From JAEYZS01 sp964469265 (lineage in GTDB: Bacteria; Bdellovibrionota; Bdellovibrionia; Bdellovibrionales; JAEYZS01): a stretch of 64,000 nt of DNA. Position 1 is the first letter of the stretch; the number at the start of each line of letters is the position of its first letter. The DNA is taken from NCBI GenBank assembly GCA_964469265.1, contig CAYXYF010000004.1, forward strand, positions 1 to 64,000, given 5' to 3'. The notes beneath the pieces are model-generated. The model saw only the letters and a program-made list of their open reading frames with translations, ran no database searches and was not told the DNA's origin. Below, in pieces: positions 1 to 9,272 of the stretch. The position numbers and the translations under genes are program-made.

Positions 1-21
1 ATACTCCGCTCTAGTGTGGAT

Positions 22-297
22 ATGAAATTATCAAATCATCAACTAGAAGTCATGATTAAACGTGTTTTCGAATTTTGGAAGAGAAATAATATTGCAACAG
101 TGAAAGTCGACGAGAAGGTCGCCTTTCAAAGAGCCATTGAAATTATTAAAGGCGAGTACGAAAAAGAACGCCAACTCGAAATTCAAGCGAAGAACATGGT
201 CGAGCAGTTGGAAAAACAAAACCCCGACATTGAACCTCATAAAATGTATTTGATGATTAAGCGAAAACTCGCCGAAGAGAAGGGGGTAATTTTATAA
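22..297 (+). CDS. DUF507 family protein (first of two)
   Basis: A 91-residue, charged, predicted helical protein that I recognise as DUF507-like (short bacterial proteins of unknown function, typically starting MKLS). No signal peptide or membrane segment is visible, so it is probably cytoplasmic. I chose ATG at 22 because the family usually begins there; a GTG two codons upstream at 16 is in frame and no Shine-Dalgarno sequence is visible for either. The stop overlaps the next start by one base (TAATG), so the two genes are translationally coupled. Upstream context is outside the window. No function can be assigned. Confidence 0.7.
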   Translation: MKLSNHQLEVMIKRVFEFWKRNNIATVKVDEKVAFQRAIEIIKGEYEKERQLEIQAKNMVEQLEKQNPDIEPHKMYLMIKRKLAEEKGVIL

Positions 298-569
298 TGA
301 TCTCTGAAGACAGAAAATCACATTTTGCCCGTCTTTTGTGCGATACCCTCTACCATGATGATTTAGTGGACTTTAGCGACGACAGTGCTGCCTATGTAGC
401 AGCTCGAAACGGCATCGAATCCTTCCTTAATGAGATTGAGGAAATTGATGAGTTCGTAAGGTCTAAAGTGCAATCTCTAAAACGCGGTGTCGTTGAGGGA
501 AGCCCCGAGTGGGATACCCTTTATAAAAAGTATTACGAAGAGGAAATCCAAAGAAGAAATAAGGCCTAA
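297..569 (+). CDS. DUF507 family protein (second of two)
   Basis: A 90-residue acidic helical protein, similar in size and character to its upstream neighbour and also DUF507-like. Its ATG overlaps the preceding stop codon by one base, and tandem pairs of DUF507 genes are a known arrangement, so the two products may act together (inference). No signal peptide, membrane segment or catalytic motif is visible. Function unknown. Confidence 0.65.
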   Translation: MISEDRKSHFARLLCDTLYHDDLVDFSDDSAAYVAARNGIESFLNEIEEIDEFVRSKVQSLKRGVVEGSPEWDTLYKKYYEEEIQRRNKA

Positions 570-642
570 CTATCTTCTTGACTCATAATAATCAGACTTC
601 TACTCTTTCACTTAAAAGCGTCTAAAATTAGGTGAGAGGTTT

Positions 643-2034
643 ATGAAAAATAAATTAAAAATATTAGTGGCTGTAATAACGACTGTCTTTACATACCAGG
701 CCTACGCTGGAGATATTAACTGGGCGGGAAGATACAGAGTCGAATCTCATTTACTAAAAAACCCAAGACTCACTTCTGCTTCAAACGACCATTCTTACCT
801 TAACCATCACTTAGTTCTGAGCCCCCATGTGATTGCTGCCGACGGAATTACCATTCATACAAGATTTGATATTTTTAATAACTCAGATTACCCGAACTCT
901 CAGTTTGGACAATTTTTTGGTGGAAGTGGCACAACGACTAATGCAGCGGCAACTGGTGAGATGGATTCAGAAACAATTGCAGTGACTGAGCTTTACTTAA
1001 GCTGGGTTCATCAGTTTGGTTCTTTGATTGCGGGCCGTGCACCCGTGCATTTTGGATTGGGGTTAACCCACAATGCGGGGAATGGTGAGTTTGATCATTG
1101 GTTCGATAGAAAGGATCTCATCGGATATAAAATAGTCATGGGCAATATGTATTTGCTGCCAATGTACGGAAAAATTAGAGAGGGCGGCGTTAGTGCGGAT
1201 GACGACATTAAAGATTACATGATCCAAGTTGCCTACGAGAACCTTGATACGGATCTTGAAATTGGTTTGTTCTATCAGCAAAGAAGTGCTGGGGCTGGCG
1301 GTAATGACCTCACAATAACTGATCCAATTTTTAACAACCCAGTTCCTGCAACTCATGGCGATTTATCCGTTAAAACTTACAACCTTTTCGTTAAGAAAAA
1401 GCGTGGAGACTTTGACTTTGGTGTTGAAGCGTCAATGCAAAGTGGTAGCACGGGACTTGTCGCAGGCGGTACAAATATTGATATTGATGCCAGCGCAGTA
1501 GTTGCCGAGATCGGTTATAAACCTCAGGGCTCCAAATGGAGCTATGATTTAAAGTTGGGTTCCATTAGCGGAGACAGCAGAGATTCTGCGGCAACTTATG
1601 AGGGATACCTAGTTAACCGAAATTACGATGTCTCGATGTTAATGTTTAACTATGTTCTTGGAACTGGTGCTGGATCGATATTTGGAAATGAAAATTATAT
1701 CGATGCGATCACATCGGCTGCTGGTAAAGAAGTTGACGTGGGCCAGATGTCCAACGTCATATATCTTGCGCCAGGGTTTAAGTGGGACTGGAGTGATAAG
1801 TGGTCTTTAAACGGACGCTTCTTGTACGCACAGCTCATTGAAGAACAACATCCAGGTCAGTCTACAGATTTAGGATATGAATTTGATGTCGGTGTATACC
1901 ATCGCCCGTTTGATCGATTTGTGATCGGCGTTGATCTTGGATATCTTGTAGCAGGAGACGCTTTCAAAGGGCCTGGAACATATGAAAATAAAAATGCATA
2001 CGGAGTAATAACAAAAGCAGCAATTAGCTTCTAA
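643..2034 (+). CDS. Outer-membrane beta-barrel protein (porin-like), unknown
   Basis: 463 residues with a clear signal peptide (cleavage predicted after AYA, residue 22). The mature part alternates short polar and aromatic stretches typical of amphipathic beta-strands (for example YLSWVHQFGSLIAGRAP, YDLKLGSISGD) and ends in Phe (KAAISF), the usual C-terminal signature recognised by the BAM complex. This supports an integral outer-membrane barrel, perhaps a porin or alginate-export-like channel, but I cannot name a family or substrate. It is monocistronic, with a strong terminator directly downstream. A purine-rich GTGAGAGG sequence precedes the ATG. Confidence 0.7.
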   Translation: MKNKLKILVAVITTVFTYQAYAGDINWAGRYRVESHLLKNPRLTSASNDHSYLNHHLVLSPHVIAADGITIHTRFDIFNNSDYPNSQFGQFFGGSGTTTNAAATGEMDSETIAVTELYLSWVHQFGSLIAGRAPVHFGLGLTHNAGNGEFDHWFDRKDLIGYKIVMGNMYLLPMYGKIREGGVSADDDIKDYMIQVAYENLDTDLEIGLFYQQRSAGAGGNDLTITDPIFNNPVPATHGDLSVKTYNLFVKKKRGDFDFGVEASMQSGSTGLVAGGTNIDIDASAVVAEIGYKPQGSKWSYDLKLGSISGDSRDSAATYEGYLVNRNYDVSMLMFNYVLGTGAGSIFGNENYIDAITSAAGKEVDVGQMSNVIYLAPGFKWDWSDKWSLNGRFLYAQLIEEQHPGQSTDLGYEFDVGVYHRPFDRFVIGVDLGYLVAGDAFKGPGTYENKNAYGVITKAAISF

Positions 2035-2079
2035 TCATCTTGCACCACACCTTTGACAGGGAGTGAAAGCTGACTTTTG

Positions 2080-2112
2080 GCCCGGGGGCTTAAACCCTCG
2101 GGCTTTTTTTTT
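2080..2112 (+). terminator. Rho-independent terminator
   Basis: The arms GCCCGGGGG and CCCTCGGGC pair with one G-U wobble around a six-base loop, and the stem is followed by a run of nine T. It lies 46 bases after the stop of the porin-like gene and ends its transcript. Confidence 0.9.
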
Positions 2113-2144
2113 GCTAAAAAAAAGGGTGGCTTGGGGCCACCCTT
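2113..2144 (-). terminator. Rho-independent terminator (leftward)
   Basis: AAGGGTGGC (2122-2130) and GCCACCCTT (2136-2144) form a perfect nine-base-pair stem with a five-base loop. Read leftward it is followed by a U-rich tract (A run at 2115-2121 on the plus strand). It terminates the leftward gene ending at 2198 and is back to back with the rightward terminator. Confidence 0.85.
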
Positions 2145-2197
2145 AGGAGTTAGGAAAAAGGAATTGTGATATCCTTTCACAATTTTTCAGTTACTAA

Positions 2198-3601
2198 TTA
2201 AAAACTTCTACCTTGGTTCGGGTTCGGTTGATGGCCCACTGGATTTTGTCCCGCCATCTGATATTGGTTCATTGCATTGTTATACTGCATACCAATGGTC
2301 CCGTTCTGTCCTAGCAAGTGTTGAACTTGTTGTGCAGGAGACATATGTATTGCTTGTTGCGGATTTAACATTGAAGCTCCTGGATTTGTCGGGTTGTACA
2401 TTTGCGGCCCTTGGGTTGGATTAAACCCTTGAGGTGAAACCAGCGGACGGTTTCCGATCGCGGTTGCAGCGCTATTGGCATAAGAAGTTGCCTCTAAACT
2501 TGATAAGCTTGGGTCAAGCATTGGAGCAATTGGAGCAATAAATTGCGAGTATTTTAATGCGAGATCAGCTTTGAGTTCAATCATGGCATCACTATTCGCG
2601 TCAGCGCCTGCGGGGATAGCGCGTTTGTATATAACCTCTTGGAAGCCAGATACTTCTCGTTCAATATTTAAGATAGCTTGCTGTCTTTGTATTTGAAGCA
2701 TATTGAGTTGGTAGTTCATTTGCGGATGCATACCGTTGTTTGCGCTTTGAAGCTGGTTAATTTGGTTATCTAGATGTGAAATCTGTTGAAGCCTGCTGTT
2801 TAAGGATCTTTGGAAGCTGTCAGTTTTAGCATCAACATCAACAATAATCTTTGCAGCACGGATATTGTTTGTTAGCTCTGTTCCTCTCACCAGTCTATCA
2901 ATACGATTGTATAGCTTTGTTTTTTGAGTGGTTTTAAGTTCAGTGTCGCCTCTGATCTCTGCGATAAGATCTTCAAGCTCTTGAAGAAGTATATCTTCTG
3001 CTTGTGTACGAGCGTCGTCGTTGGAAGTTGTTTTCTTTTTTCGCTTCCTTTTATCATTATCGAGTTTACCTAGTTTTCTTTTTGCATCGGTGTAACATGT
3101 AATTCTCTCTAGGTACTCTTTATAGTCGCCTTCGTATTCAGCTTTGGTTTCACAGATTACTAATTCCTCATCTTCTACTGGCTCAGTAGATTCTGCTGAA
3201 GCACTTTGGACTGGTGGGGCGTCAGAAAGTTGTGCCAAAACTTCTCGTGTGTCCTCGGAAATTGCAACTGTGGGTTGTGGCTTTTGTGATTCATCGCACT
3301 GACCATCTGCACATACGCCAGCCTCGGTGGATTCTACTGGCGCCGTTGATGGAGTGGCTGTTTGGGAAGTGGTTTGCCCATAATTTTGTAGTCTCTGTAT
3401 TATTGCATTCGATTGATTCGGGGATGTTGCGCTGTCGTTAGTTGTTTGTCGATTTGCGCTTGGTGCTTGTTGCGCCAAAGTGATTGAACCTTCAGTAGCT
3501 AAAGCATAATGTCTTTGCTGACTAAAGGGGTTAAAGCTTGTCAGTGCACATAGGGCAACAAATAGTCCCGATGTCACATATAGTCTGTTTAATGGTTTCA
3601 T
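2198..3601 (-). CDS. Secreted Q/P-rich coiled-coil protein, unknown
   Basis: 467 residues. The N-terminus (MKPLNRLYVTSGLFVALCALTS) is a signal peptide or signal anchor. It is followed by a Ser/Thr/Gln-rich low-complexity stretch (about 35-160), a charged Lys-rich segment near 185-200 (KRKRKKK), helical coiled-coil-like sequence (about 200-345), and a Gln/Asn/Pro/Met-rich tail (about 385-467). Four cysteines in the first half (CADGQC, VICETK, ITCYT) suggest disulphides in the periplasm or outside the cell. A clear AAGGAG precedes the ATG. The composition suggests a surface or envelope structural protein. I do not recognise a family. Confidence 0.6.
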   Translation of the reverse strand: MKPLNRLYVTSGLFVALCALTSFNPFSQQRHYALATEGSITLAQQAPSANRQTTNDSATSPNQSNAIIQRLQNYGQTTSQTATPSTAPVESTEAGVCADGQCDESQKPQPTVAISEDTREVLAQLSDAPPVQSASAESTEPVEDEELVICETKAEYEGDYKEYLERITCYTDAKRKLGKLDNDKRKRKKKTTSNDDARTQAEDILLQELEDLIAEIRGDTELKTTQKTKLYNRIDRLVRGTELTNNIRAAKIIVDVDAKTDSFQRSLNSRLQQISHLDNQINQLQSANNGMHPQMNYQLNMLQIQRQQAILNIEREVSGFQEVIYKRAIPAGADANSDAMIELKADLALKYSQFIAPIAPMLDPSLSSLEATSYANSAATAIGNRPLVSPQGFNPTQGPQMYNPTNPGASMLNPQQAIHMSPAQQVQHLLGQNGTIGMQYNNAMNQYQMAGQNPVGHQPNPNQGRSF

Positions 3602-3870
3602 AAAAATTCTCCTTTTTCGGTTCTCCTATAAGCTTTATAATCCAATTCCTACGCCATACTGAAAAATACGGAATTTCCTAAACCATTGAAATCATTCGAT
3701 TAAATAAAATCAAAAAGTGTATCATCTTTAGACAGGTGTAAAGCTTTTCCGAGGAGCCGTGTGAGAAGAAAAATAAAGTCCGAGATCTTAGGTACTTACA
3801 AGCGTGCAGAGAAGTTACAGTAAAAAAAGCAAAAATTGACCATTTTTGTCAGTGTTGGTACCACTGGCAC

Positions 3871-5073
3871 ATGAAGTTTCACTTTCCTAAATCTTTACCT
3901 CAGGGTGCATTTGAGACCACTCCATTAGAAAAATGGCGATCGTGGACATGGCAAGCATCACGGGCATTGCGAACTCTAGAAGACTTTCAAAAACTTTACG
4001 CATTGACTGAAGAGGAAATCGCAGGCTTTAGACAAGCAGAGGGGAACTTTCAAATACGAACAACCCCCTATTATGCATCCTTGGCGCATCCATTAAATCC
4101 CAATGATCCCTTAAGACTGATTCAGACTCCTAGCTTTAAAGAGCTAACACCAGGATTTCAACAAATGAAAGACCCTCTGGGGGAGGAGCACAACTCTGTA
4201 ACGCCAAGACTAATCCATCGGTACCCCGATAGAGTTTTATTTCTTGTGACGGATTTTTGTACGGTCTACTGCCGCTTTTGTACAAGAAAAAGATTTACTG
4301 GAAACAACGAGGCATTTTTATCTGAAAAAGATTTAAATGATTCTCTAGAATACATTCGATCTCATAAAGGTATACGCGAAGTTATTCTTTCTGGGGGAGA
4401 TCCATTAACCCTGTCAGACAATCAACTTGAAAAAGTTTTATCAGCACTGCGTACGATTGAACACGTGGAGATTATTCGTATTGGAAGCAGAATGCCCGTA
4501 GTAAATCCGTTTAGGGTCACAGAGGCATTAACAAAAATGATTCGAAAGTATGCCCCAGTTTTTGTGATGACACACTTCAATCACCCTCGTGAAATAACAC
4601 AAGAGTCTGCACAGGCAGTTTCGCTTTTTGTCGATTCAGGAATTCCCGTCATGAATCAAATGGTACTTTTAAACGGAATTAACAATCATGCAGCGGTTGT
4701 TCAGGCATTATCACGAAGGCTTTTATATTTAAGAGTAAAACCTTACTATATGTTCCAGTGTGATCCTTCTGAGGGAACAGATCATTTGCGCACTTCTATT
4801 GAGGATTCTCTTAGCATTCAACAAGAGCTGTGGGGAAATCTTTCTGGGCTTGCTCTGCCAAATTTAAGTGTAGATGTTCCTCATGGTGGCGGGAAAGTAG
4901 GGTACACACCAAATTTTGAAATTCACTCCTCAAAAGAAAAACGAACTTTTAAAGGATTTGACGGCGTTACCGCTGAATACATTAACCCACTTCACAGTTC
5001 CATTAAGAAGCCCTCTGCAATTGAGGAGTACGAAAAAGAGTGGGAAGAACTTAAAAACGCAAAAAGAATTTAA
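3871..5073 (+). CDS. kamA: Lysine 2,3-aminomutase family radical SAM enzyme
   Basis: 400 residues. The radical-SAM [4Fe-4S] motif CTVYCRFC (Cys130, Cys134, Cys137) is present, with the SAM-contacting SGGDPL at 174-179. A C-terminal HGGGKVGYTPNF (Lys342) matches the PLP-lysine region of lysine 2,3-aminomutases, and the N-terminal helical WTWQASRALRT segment also fits the KamA family. The expected reaction is PLP- and SAM-dependent conversion of L-lysine to L-beta-lysine. The alternative is an EpmB-like enzyme acting on elongation factor P, but 400 residues is longer than usual EpmB. No beta-lysine acetyltransferase gene is adjacent. The stop overlaps that of the converging helicase gene by four bases. 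Confidence 0.85.
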   Translation: MKFHFPKSLPQGAFETTPLEKWRSWTWQASRALRTLEDFQKLYALTEEEIAGFRQAEGNFQIRTTPYYASLAHPLNPNDPLRLIQTPSFKELTPGFQQMKDPLGEEHNSVTPRLIHRYPDRVLFLVTDFCTVYCRFCTRKRFTGNNEAFLSEKDLNDSLEYIRSHKGIREVILSGGDPLTLSDNQLEKVLSALRTIEHVEIIRIGSRMPVVNPFRVTEALTKMIRKYAPVFVMTHFNHPREITQESAQAVSLFVDSGIPVMNQMVLLNGINNHAAVVQALSRRLLYLRVKPYYMFQCDPSEGTDHLRTSIEDSLSIQQELWGNLSGLALPNLSVDVPHGGGKVGYTPNFEIHSSKEKRTFKGFDGVTAEYINPLHSSIKKPSAIEEYEKEWEELKNAKRI

Positions 5074-7289
5074 ATTCTCTCAAGCCTTGCGTATTTTAAA
5101 ATAAATTTTTTCATCGTGTGGTTTTTGAACATAATCGTAATTTTCTGATCTTCACCAGAGCCTTCCAACATATGAATTGTACCAACTCCGAAGGCAGGGT
5201 GGCGGACTCTCATTCCTTTTGAAAAGCCAGTAGTATCACCATCTCCTATGGGTCGCTCGTAATCTGGAAAAGGATCGTTAAGACTAGTTTTTTCGAAATT
5301 ATAAATTTCTTTCGTTTGAAATGTTTTTGGCCTCACGACAGCCGATGTTATTTCAATATACCTATCGGGGATCTCTTTTAAGAAGCGACTCGGAGGATTA
5401 ATAAGTTCTTGCCCCCACTGCATTCGCTTTCGGGTATAGCTGAGAAAAAGCTTTTCCTTTGCTCGGGTCATGCCGACGTAGCACAACCTGCGCTCCTCTT
5501 CCATTTCGGAAGGATCAGCGCTTTCAATGGCTTGAGTAGATGGAAAAATTCCTTCCTCAAAACCCACTATGAAAACATAAGGATACTCGAGACCCTTTGA
5601 AACATGAAGGGTCATCATTTTAACAGAGTGTTGAGACTCATCAAGTTCATCGATGTCCGAAACAAGAGCAATCTCTTCAAGGAACTGTCCTAGAGTGGCC
5701 TCATCGCCGCGCTCGCGTTCAAATTTGGCTAAAACGTTGACCAATTCATTTAAGTTATCAACTCTTTGAGGGTAGTCATCAGGCTTTTCAAACTTGAGAT
5801 ACTCAACAAACTGAAGATGATCGATCATAAACTTTAAAAACTCAGCGGGTTTTTGTTCTTGGCATTGGACCCTTAGGTACTGAATCAAGTTTACAAAAGT
5901 CAGAAGCTTCTTAGCAGACCCTGCATTAAGCATTTTGTTTTCACAAATTTCTTGGGCTGCCTTTATGAGCGAAATGTTTTTTTCGTGAGCATAATTGATA
6001 ATTTTTTCTGCGGTGACTTTTCCAATTCCTCGGGTGGGCACATTTAATACGCGTAAAAACGAAACATCATCATTGTCATTGACTACAAGTCTCAGATAAC
6101 AGGTGAGGTCCTTTACTTCCATACGGTCATAGAATCTCATTCCACCGATTATTTGATACGGAATCCGGTAAGACCTTAACTCTTCTTCGAGGGCACGGGA
6201 CTGAGAGTTTGTTCGATAAAAGATCGCAATATCGTCATAGGATACGGAGTGATCCTTCATGACCTCCTGGATGCTTTGAGCGACAAACTTTCCCTCGTCG
6301 TATTCACTGAGAACTTCGCGGGCATAGATTTTTTCACCCACAGGGTTGTTTGTGTGAAGGGTTTTTTCTTTTCGGATAGAGTTATTTCGAATGACCTCAG
6401 AGGCTGCATTAACGATAGTTTGTGTCGAGCGATAGTTTTCTTCAAGCTTAATGACCGTAGCTTCAGGATAGTCTTGTTCAAAGTTTAATATGTTCTCAAT
6501 GTTAGCACCACGCCACGAGTAAATGGACTGATCCTCGTCTCCAACCACGCAAAGATTGCGATGCTTTTTTGCTAAGAGGTGAATGAGTTCATATTGGAGT
6601 GAGCTTGTATCTTGATACTCGTCGACCATAATGTATTTGAGTTCATTTTGGTAAAAATCTAAAACCTCGGGGCTTTTTTTAAAGAGCTGGATTGTTTTAA
6701 TCATAAGATCGTCGAAATCAAGGGCGTTGGCTTCTTTCATCTGCTTTTCATAGAGATTGTAAACTTCACCCATTTTTTTGTCTGCCGAGTGGACAGCCTC
6801 TTTTAAAAATTCCTCTGGAGAAACACCATAGATTTTAGAAGTATTGATAGAAGATAAAAAGTTTTGGACGGAGTACACTTTGGTATCCAGTTTGATCTGT
6901 TTAAAGATCTTTCGAACCAAGGCGAGCTGATCTTGTCTGTCGTAAATCGTAAAAGCGGGGCTGTAGTCCAAAATATGAATATAAGACCTCAGAACCTGCA
7001 CGCAAAAAGAGTGAAAAGTAGAGATCAAGGGAGGCTGCGAGGAATAAATATTGAGCTTGTGAAGAAGATTTAGCGCTCGTTCACGCATTTCTTTTGCGGC
7101 TTTGTTTGTAAACGTCACTGCTAGAATATTTTGCGGCTCTGCCATGCCAGAGACGATGAGATTGGCTATACGGTGTGTGAGAACCCTGGTTTTCCCTGAA
7201 CCTGCGCCCGCAAATATGATCAGCGGCCCTTCTAGGGTCTCAACGGCTTTGAGTTGTTCAGGATTCAGGTTTTGGGTAATTAAATTCAT
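5070..7289 (-). CDS. uvrD: ATP-dependent DNA helicase, UvrD/PcrA family
   Basis: 739 residues, the usual length for UvrD/PcrA/Rep superfamily-1A 3'-5' helicases. Visible motifs: Q-motif region and Walker A GAGSGKT (28-34), Walker B DEYQDTS, motif III GDEDQSIYSWRGA, motif V TLHVSKGLEYPYVFIVG and motif VI VGMTRAKEKL. The C-terminal region (GMRVRHPAFGVGTI) is the Tudor-like fold known from PcrA/UvrD. The role is unwinding in nucleotide-excision and mismatch repair and clearing of RecA filaments or stalled polymerase. UvrD and PcrA cannot be separated from sequence alone. Monocistronic and convergent with kamA. Confidence 0.93.
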   Translation of the reverse strand: MNLITQNLNPEQLKAVETLEGPLIIFAGAGSGKTRVLTHRIANLIVSGMAEPQNILAVTFTNKAAKEMRERALNLLHKLNIYSSQPPLISTFHSFCVQVLRSYIHILDYSPAFTIYDRQDQLALVRKIFKQIKLDTKVYSVQNFLSSINTSKIYGVSPEEFLKEAVHSADKKMGEVYNLYEKQMKEANALDFDDLMIKTIQLFKKSPEVLDFYQNELKYIMVDEYQDTSSLQYELIHLLAKKHRNLCVVGDEDQSIYSWRGANIENILNFEQDYPEATVIKLEENYRSTQTIVNAASEVIRNNSIRKEKTLHTNNPVGEKIYAREVLSEYDEGKFVAQSIQEVMKDHSVSYDDIAIFYRTNSQSRALEEELRSYRIPYQIIGGMRFYDRMEVKDLTCYLRLVVNDNDDVSFLRVLNVPTRGIGKVTAEKIINYAHEKNISLIKAAQEICENKMLNAGSAKKLLTFVNLIQYLRVQCQEQKPAEFLKFMIDHLQFVEYLKFEKPDDYPQRVDNLNELVNVLAKFERERGDEATLGQFLEEIALVSDIDELDESQHSVKMMTLHVSKGLEYPYVFIVGFEEGIFPSTQAIESADPSEMEEERRLCYVGMTRAKEKLFLSYTRKRMQWGQELINPPSRFLKEIPDRYIEITSAVVRPKTFQTKEIYNFEKTSLNDPFPDYERPIGDGDTTGFSKGMRVRHPAFGVGTIHMLEGSGEDQKITIMFKNHTMKKFILKYARLERI

Positions 7290-7463
7290 TGAGGAATAGA
7301 TTTAAGAAAAAATACATGCATTGTCTAGAACTTGTACGCTATTGACTCTGCGTTACCCTCTGAAGACAGTATTTTTTACTGACTAATTAGTTACAGTTTT
7401 CAAATGGTACATTATTCCGTAAAGTCTTCGGATATTCCATCAACTTTAGGGATCTGGAAATAA

Positions 7464-8684
7464 ATGAAATTACTTGTTATTTTATTTTTCACCTCAGTCT
7501 TTCTGACGGCATGCTCAGACCCTTTGAAGAGCCGTGATAACTGTCCATGCACAGTCGTGATCCCTCAGCTTCAGCCAGACGGTTCATATGAACGCAAGGC
7601 TGTTGAATTTAAAACTCTTGAAAGTCCGAGATCCGTTAAAAGTTCCATTATCCGAATCACTCTAAATCCGAGATTTTTTAACGACGGTTCCATTGATGAG
7701 ACGACTCCCAACGCCCAATACATTATTAACGACGAGGGCGTTTTGGTTTCCACTCGTGCTTCGACGGAAGAGATGTTTGCCTCCTATAAGGCGATGGAAG
7801 ACCTATACTTTTATGATTTAAGAACTGGAGCCAATGAATATTTAACTTACCCTCGTGTGCTGAGTCTAGAAACTAGAAGTAATCGCAAAAAAAAAGAATT
7901 TAACAATGCATCTTATATCTCGATGTTTGATCGAATTATATTGTTCAAATATTTTGGCGATCAATTAGCGCTTTCATTTAATCCAGGCATTATTGCTCAC
8001 GAGCATTTCCATTCTATCTTTGCTTCAATCGTAAAGCCGACTGAGAATACAATAATAAATGCGCGGTCAAACTTTGTTCACGACGATGAGCTTATTGATA
8101 TTGCTGTAAATGAGAAGATCCTATCTGAGAACATTAAGGAAAAAGAAGTTGCTGGGTACAATTTTTTGCTTCTCAAGTCCATCGATGAAGGGCTTGCGGA
8201 CTTTTGGGCGCATATTCACACACACTTAAACAATCCTTACTTGGCCTCTTATAAACCTTCTGAAATCGGGGATCGCGAAGTCTTGCCACGGGTAGCGCAA
8301 CTGGAGACTCAACCTATACTCGATAATCTGTTCAGTTATTCTAATTATCTTCGAGAGTCTCAGACTGGAGAAAATATCGTTAGCACTTGGATTTATTCGA
8401 AAGCCACAACATATTCGAATTTATTTAAGGCGCTCTCCACGCGAGTTTCGGCAAAAGCACTCAGTGAGGCTGAAGAAAATGATCTTGTTGGAAAATGGAT
8501 TGTTGAGAGTCTTAAGCGACTTTCCAAAATCGTAGAGCAAAAAGCGAGAATCACAAAACTTTCTCAAGTTGAAATCCTAAACGCCTTTGTACCAGATCTT
8601 GATCCATCACTAAGATCTGAGATGTGTTCTGATTTGGAATACTTCCTAACTTTCCATAACCAAGAGGGGTTATGTCGAAGATAG
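7464..8684 (+). CDS. Lipoprotein with HExxH zinc-metallopeptidase motif
   Basis: 406 residues. A type II signal peptide with lipobox LTAC (Cys17) predicts a lipid anchor. HEHFH at 179-183 fits the zinc-binding HExxH motif, and DEGLADF about 60 residues later (Glu242) is a plausible third ligand of the gluzincin type. Together these suggest an envelope metallopeptidase, though no named family was recognised and proteolytic activity is unproven. The stop overlaps the start of the following small barrel gene by 13 bases, indicating coupled expression. Confidence 0.65.
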   Translation: MKLLVILFFTSVFLTACSDPLKSRDNCPCTVVIPQLQPDGSYERKAVEFKTLESPRSVKSSIIRITLNPRFFNDGSIDETTPNAQYIINDEGVLVSTRASTEEMFASYKAMEDLYFYDLRTGANEYLTYPRVLSLETRSNRKKKEFNNASYISMFDRIILFKYFGDQLALSFNPGIIAHEHFHSIFASIVKPTENTIINARSNFVHDDELIDIAVNEKILSENIKEKEVAGYNFLLLKSIDEGLADFWAHIHTHLNNPYLASYKPSEIGDREVLPRVAQLETQPILDNLFSYSNYLRESQTGENIVSTWIYSKATTYSNLFKALSTRVSAKALSEAEENDLVGKWIVESLKRLSKIVEQKARITKLSQVEILNAFVPDLDPSLRSEMCSDLEYFLTFHNQEGLCRR

Positions 8685-9205
8685 TGTTTTTAGTGCTGGT
8701 TTTGACTGCTATAAATGCGCCTGCAGACATACTGTTTGGTGTTGGTGGCTCTTCCAGGTTCGTTAAAAACGACGAAGATAATTTTGAAATGCGAATACCA
8801 GTTTTACTATATGGTGGTTACCGTCATGGGCTTTGGGTCTACGCTGCTGAGGGTTTGTATTTTCAAGACAAAACCGAAGCAGGTTCAAATTTCCTGACCA
8901 CCAATAAACACTACGAGGCGACCCTCTACGCTCTGCGATTCATTAAGTACGAAGATGGTAGAGCTATTAACCTCTATGGTGTGGGCGGTCTGGGGGCGTT
9001 TCAACAACGGATAGAAACTGAATTTCATGGTGATATTGCAAAAGAGAAATCCGAGATCAATGCTGTTATTAAAGCTGGTGGCGGCGCTTGGGCTTATCTT
9101 GGACCTTCGGGGTTTTTAAACCTCGAAATGAAGGGGTTATATTCAAGGGACTTTTCTCCTGAGTTTTTAGTGGATATTGTTGCCCGAGTCGGAATGACAT
9201 TCTAG
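8672..9205 (+). CDS. Small predicted outer-membrane barrel protein, unknown
   Basis: 177 residues with a signal peptide (MSKIVFLVLVLTAINAPAD). The mature chain is Gly- and aromatic-rich with alternating hydrophobic residues (PVLLYGGYRHGLWVYAAEGLY, NLYGVGGLGAF, GGGAWAYLGPSGFLNLEM) and ends VGMTF with terminal Phe, as in eight-stranded barrels of the OmpV/MipA or OmpW type. The family is not certain. The ATG lies inside the preceding metallopeptidase-like lipoprotein gene, with GAGGGG upstream of it, so the two are probably one operon and possibly functionally linked (inference). Confidence 0.6.
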   Translation: MSKIVFLVLVLTAINAPADILFGVGGSSRFVKNDEDNFEMRIPVLLYGGYRHGLWVYAAEGLYFQDKTEAGSNFLTTNKHYEATLYALRFIKYEDGRAINLYGVGGLGAFQQRIETEFHGDIAKEKSEINAVIKAGGGAWAYLGPSGFLNLEMKGLYSRDFSPEFLVDIVARVGMTF

Positions 9206-9272
9206 GCCTGACCAAAGTTCACATTGCCTCGATAAGCTTTGCAGTTCCATTTGGATTTGCTAAAATTAAGCA

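Noticed and set aside
3865..3880. TGGCAC motif just before kamA
   Set aside because: No TTGC element follows at -12 distance; the motif overlaps the start codon.
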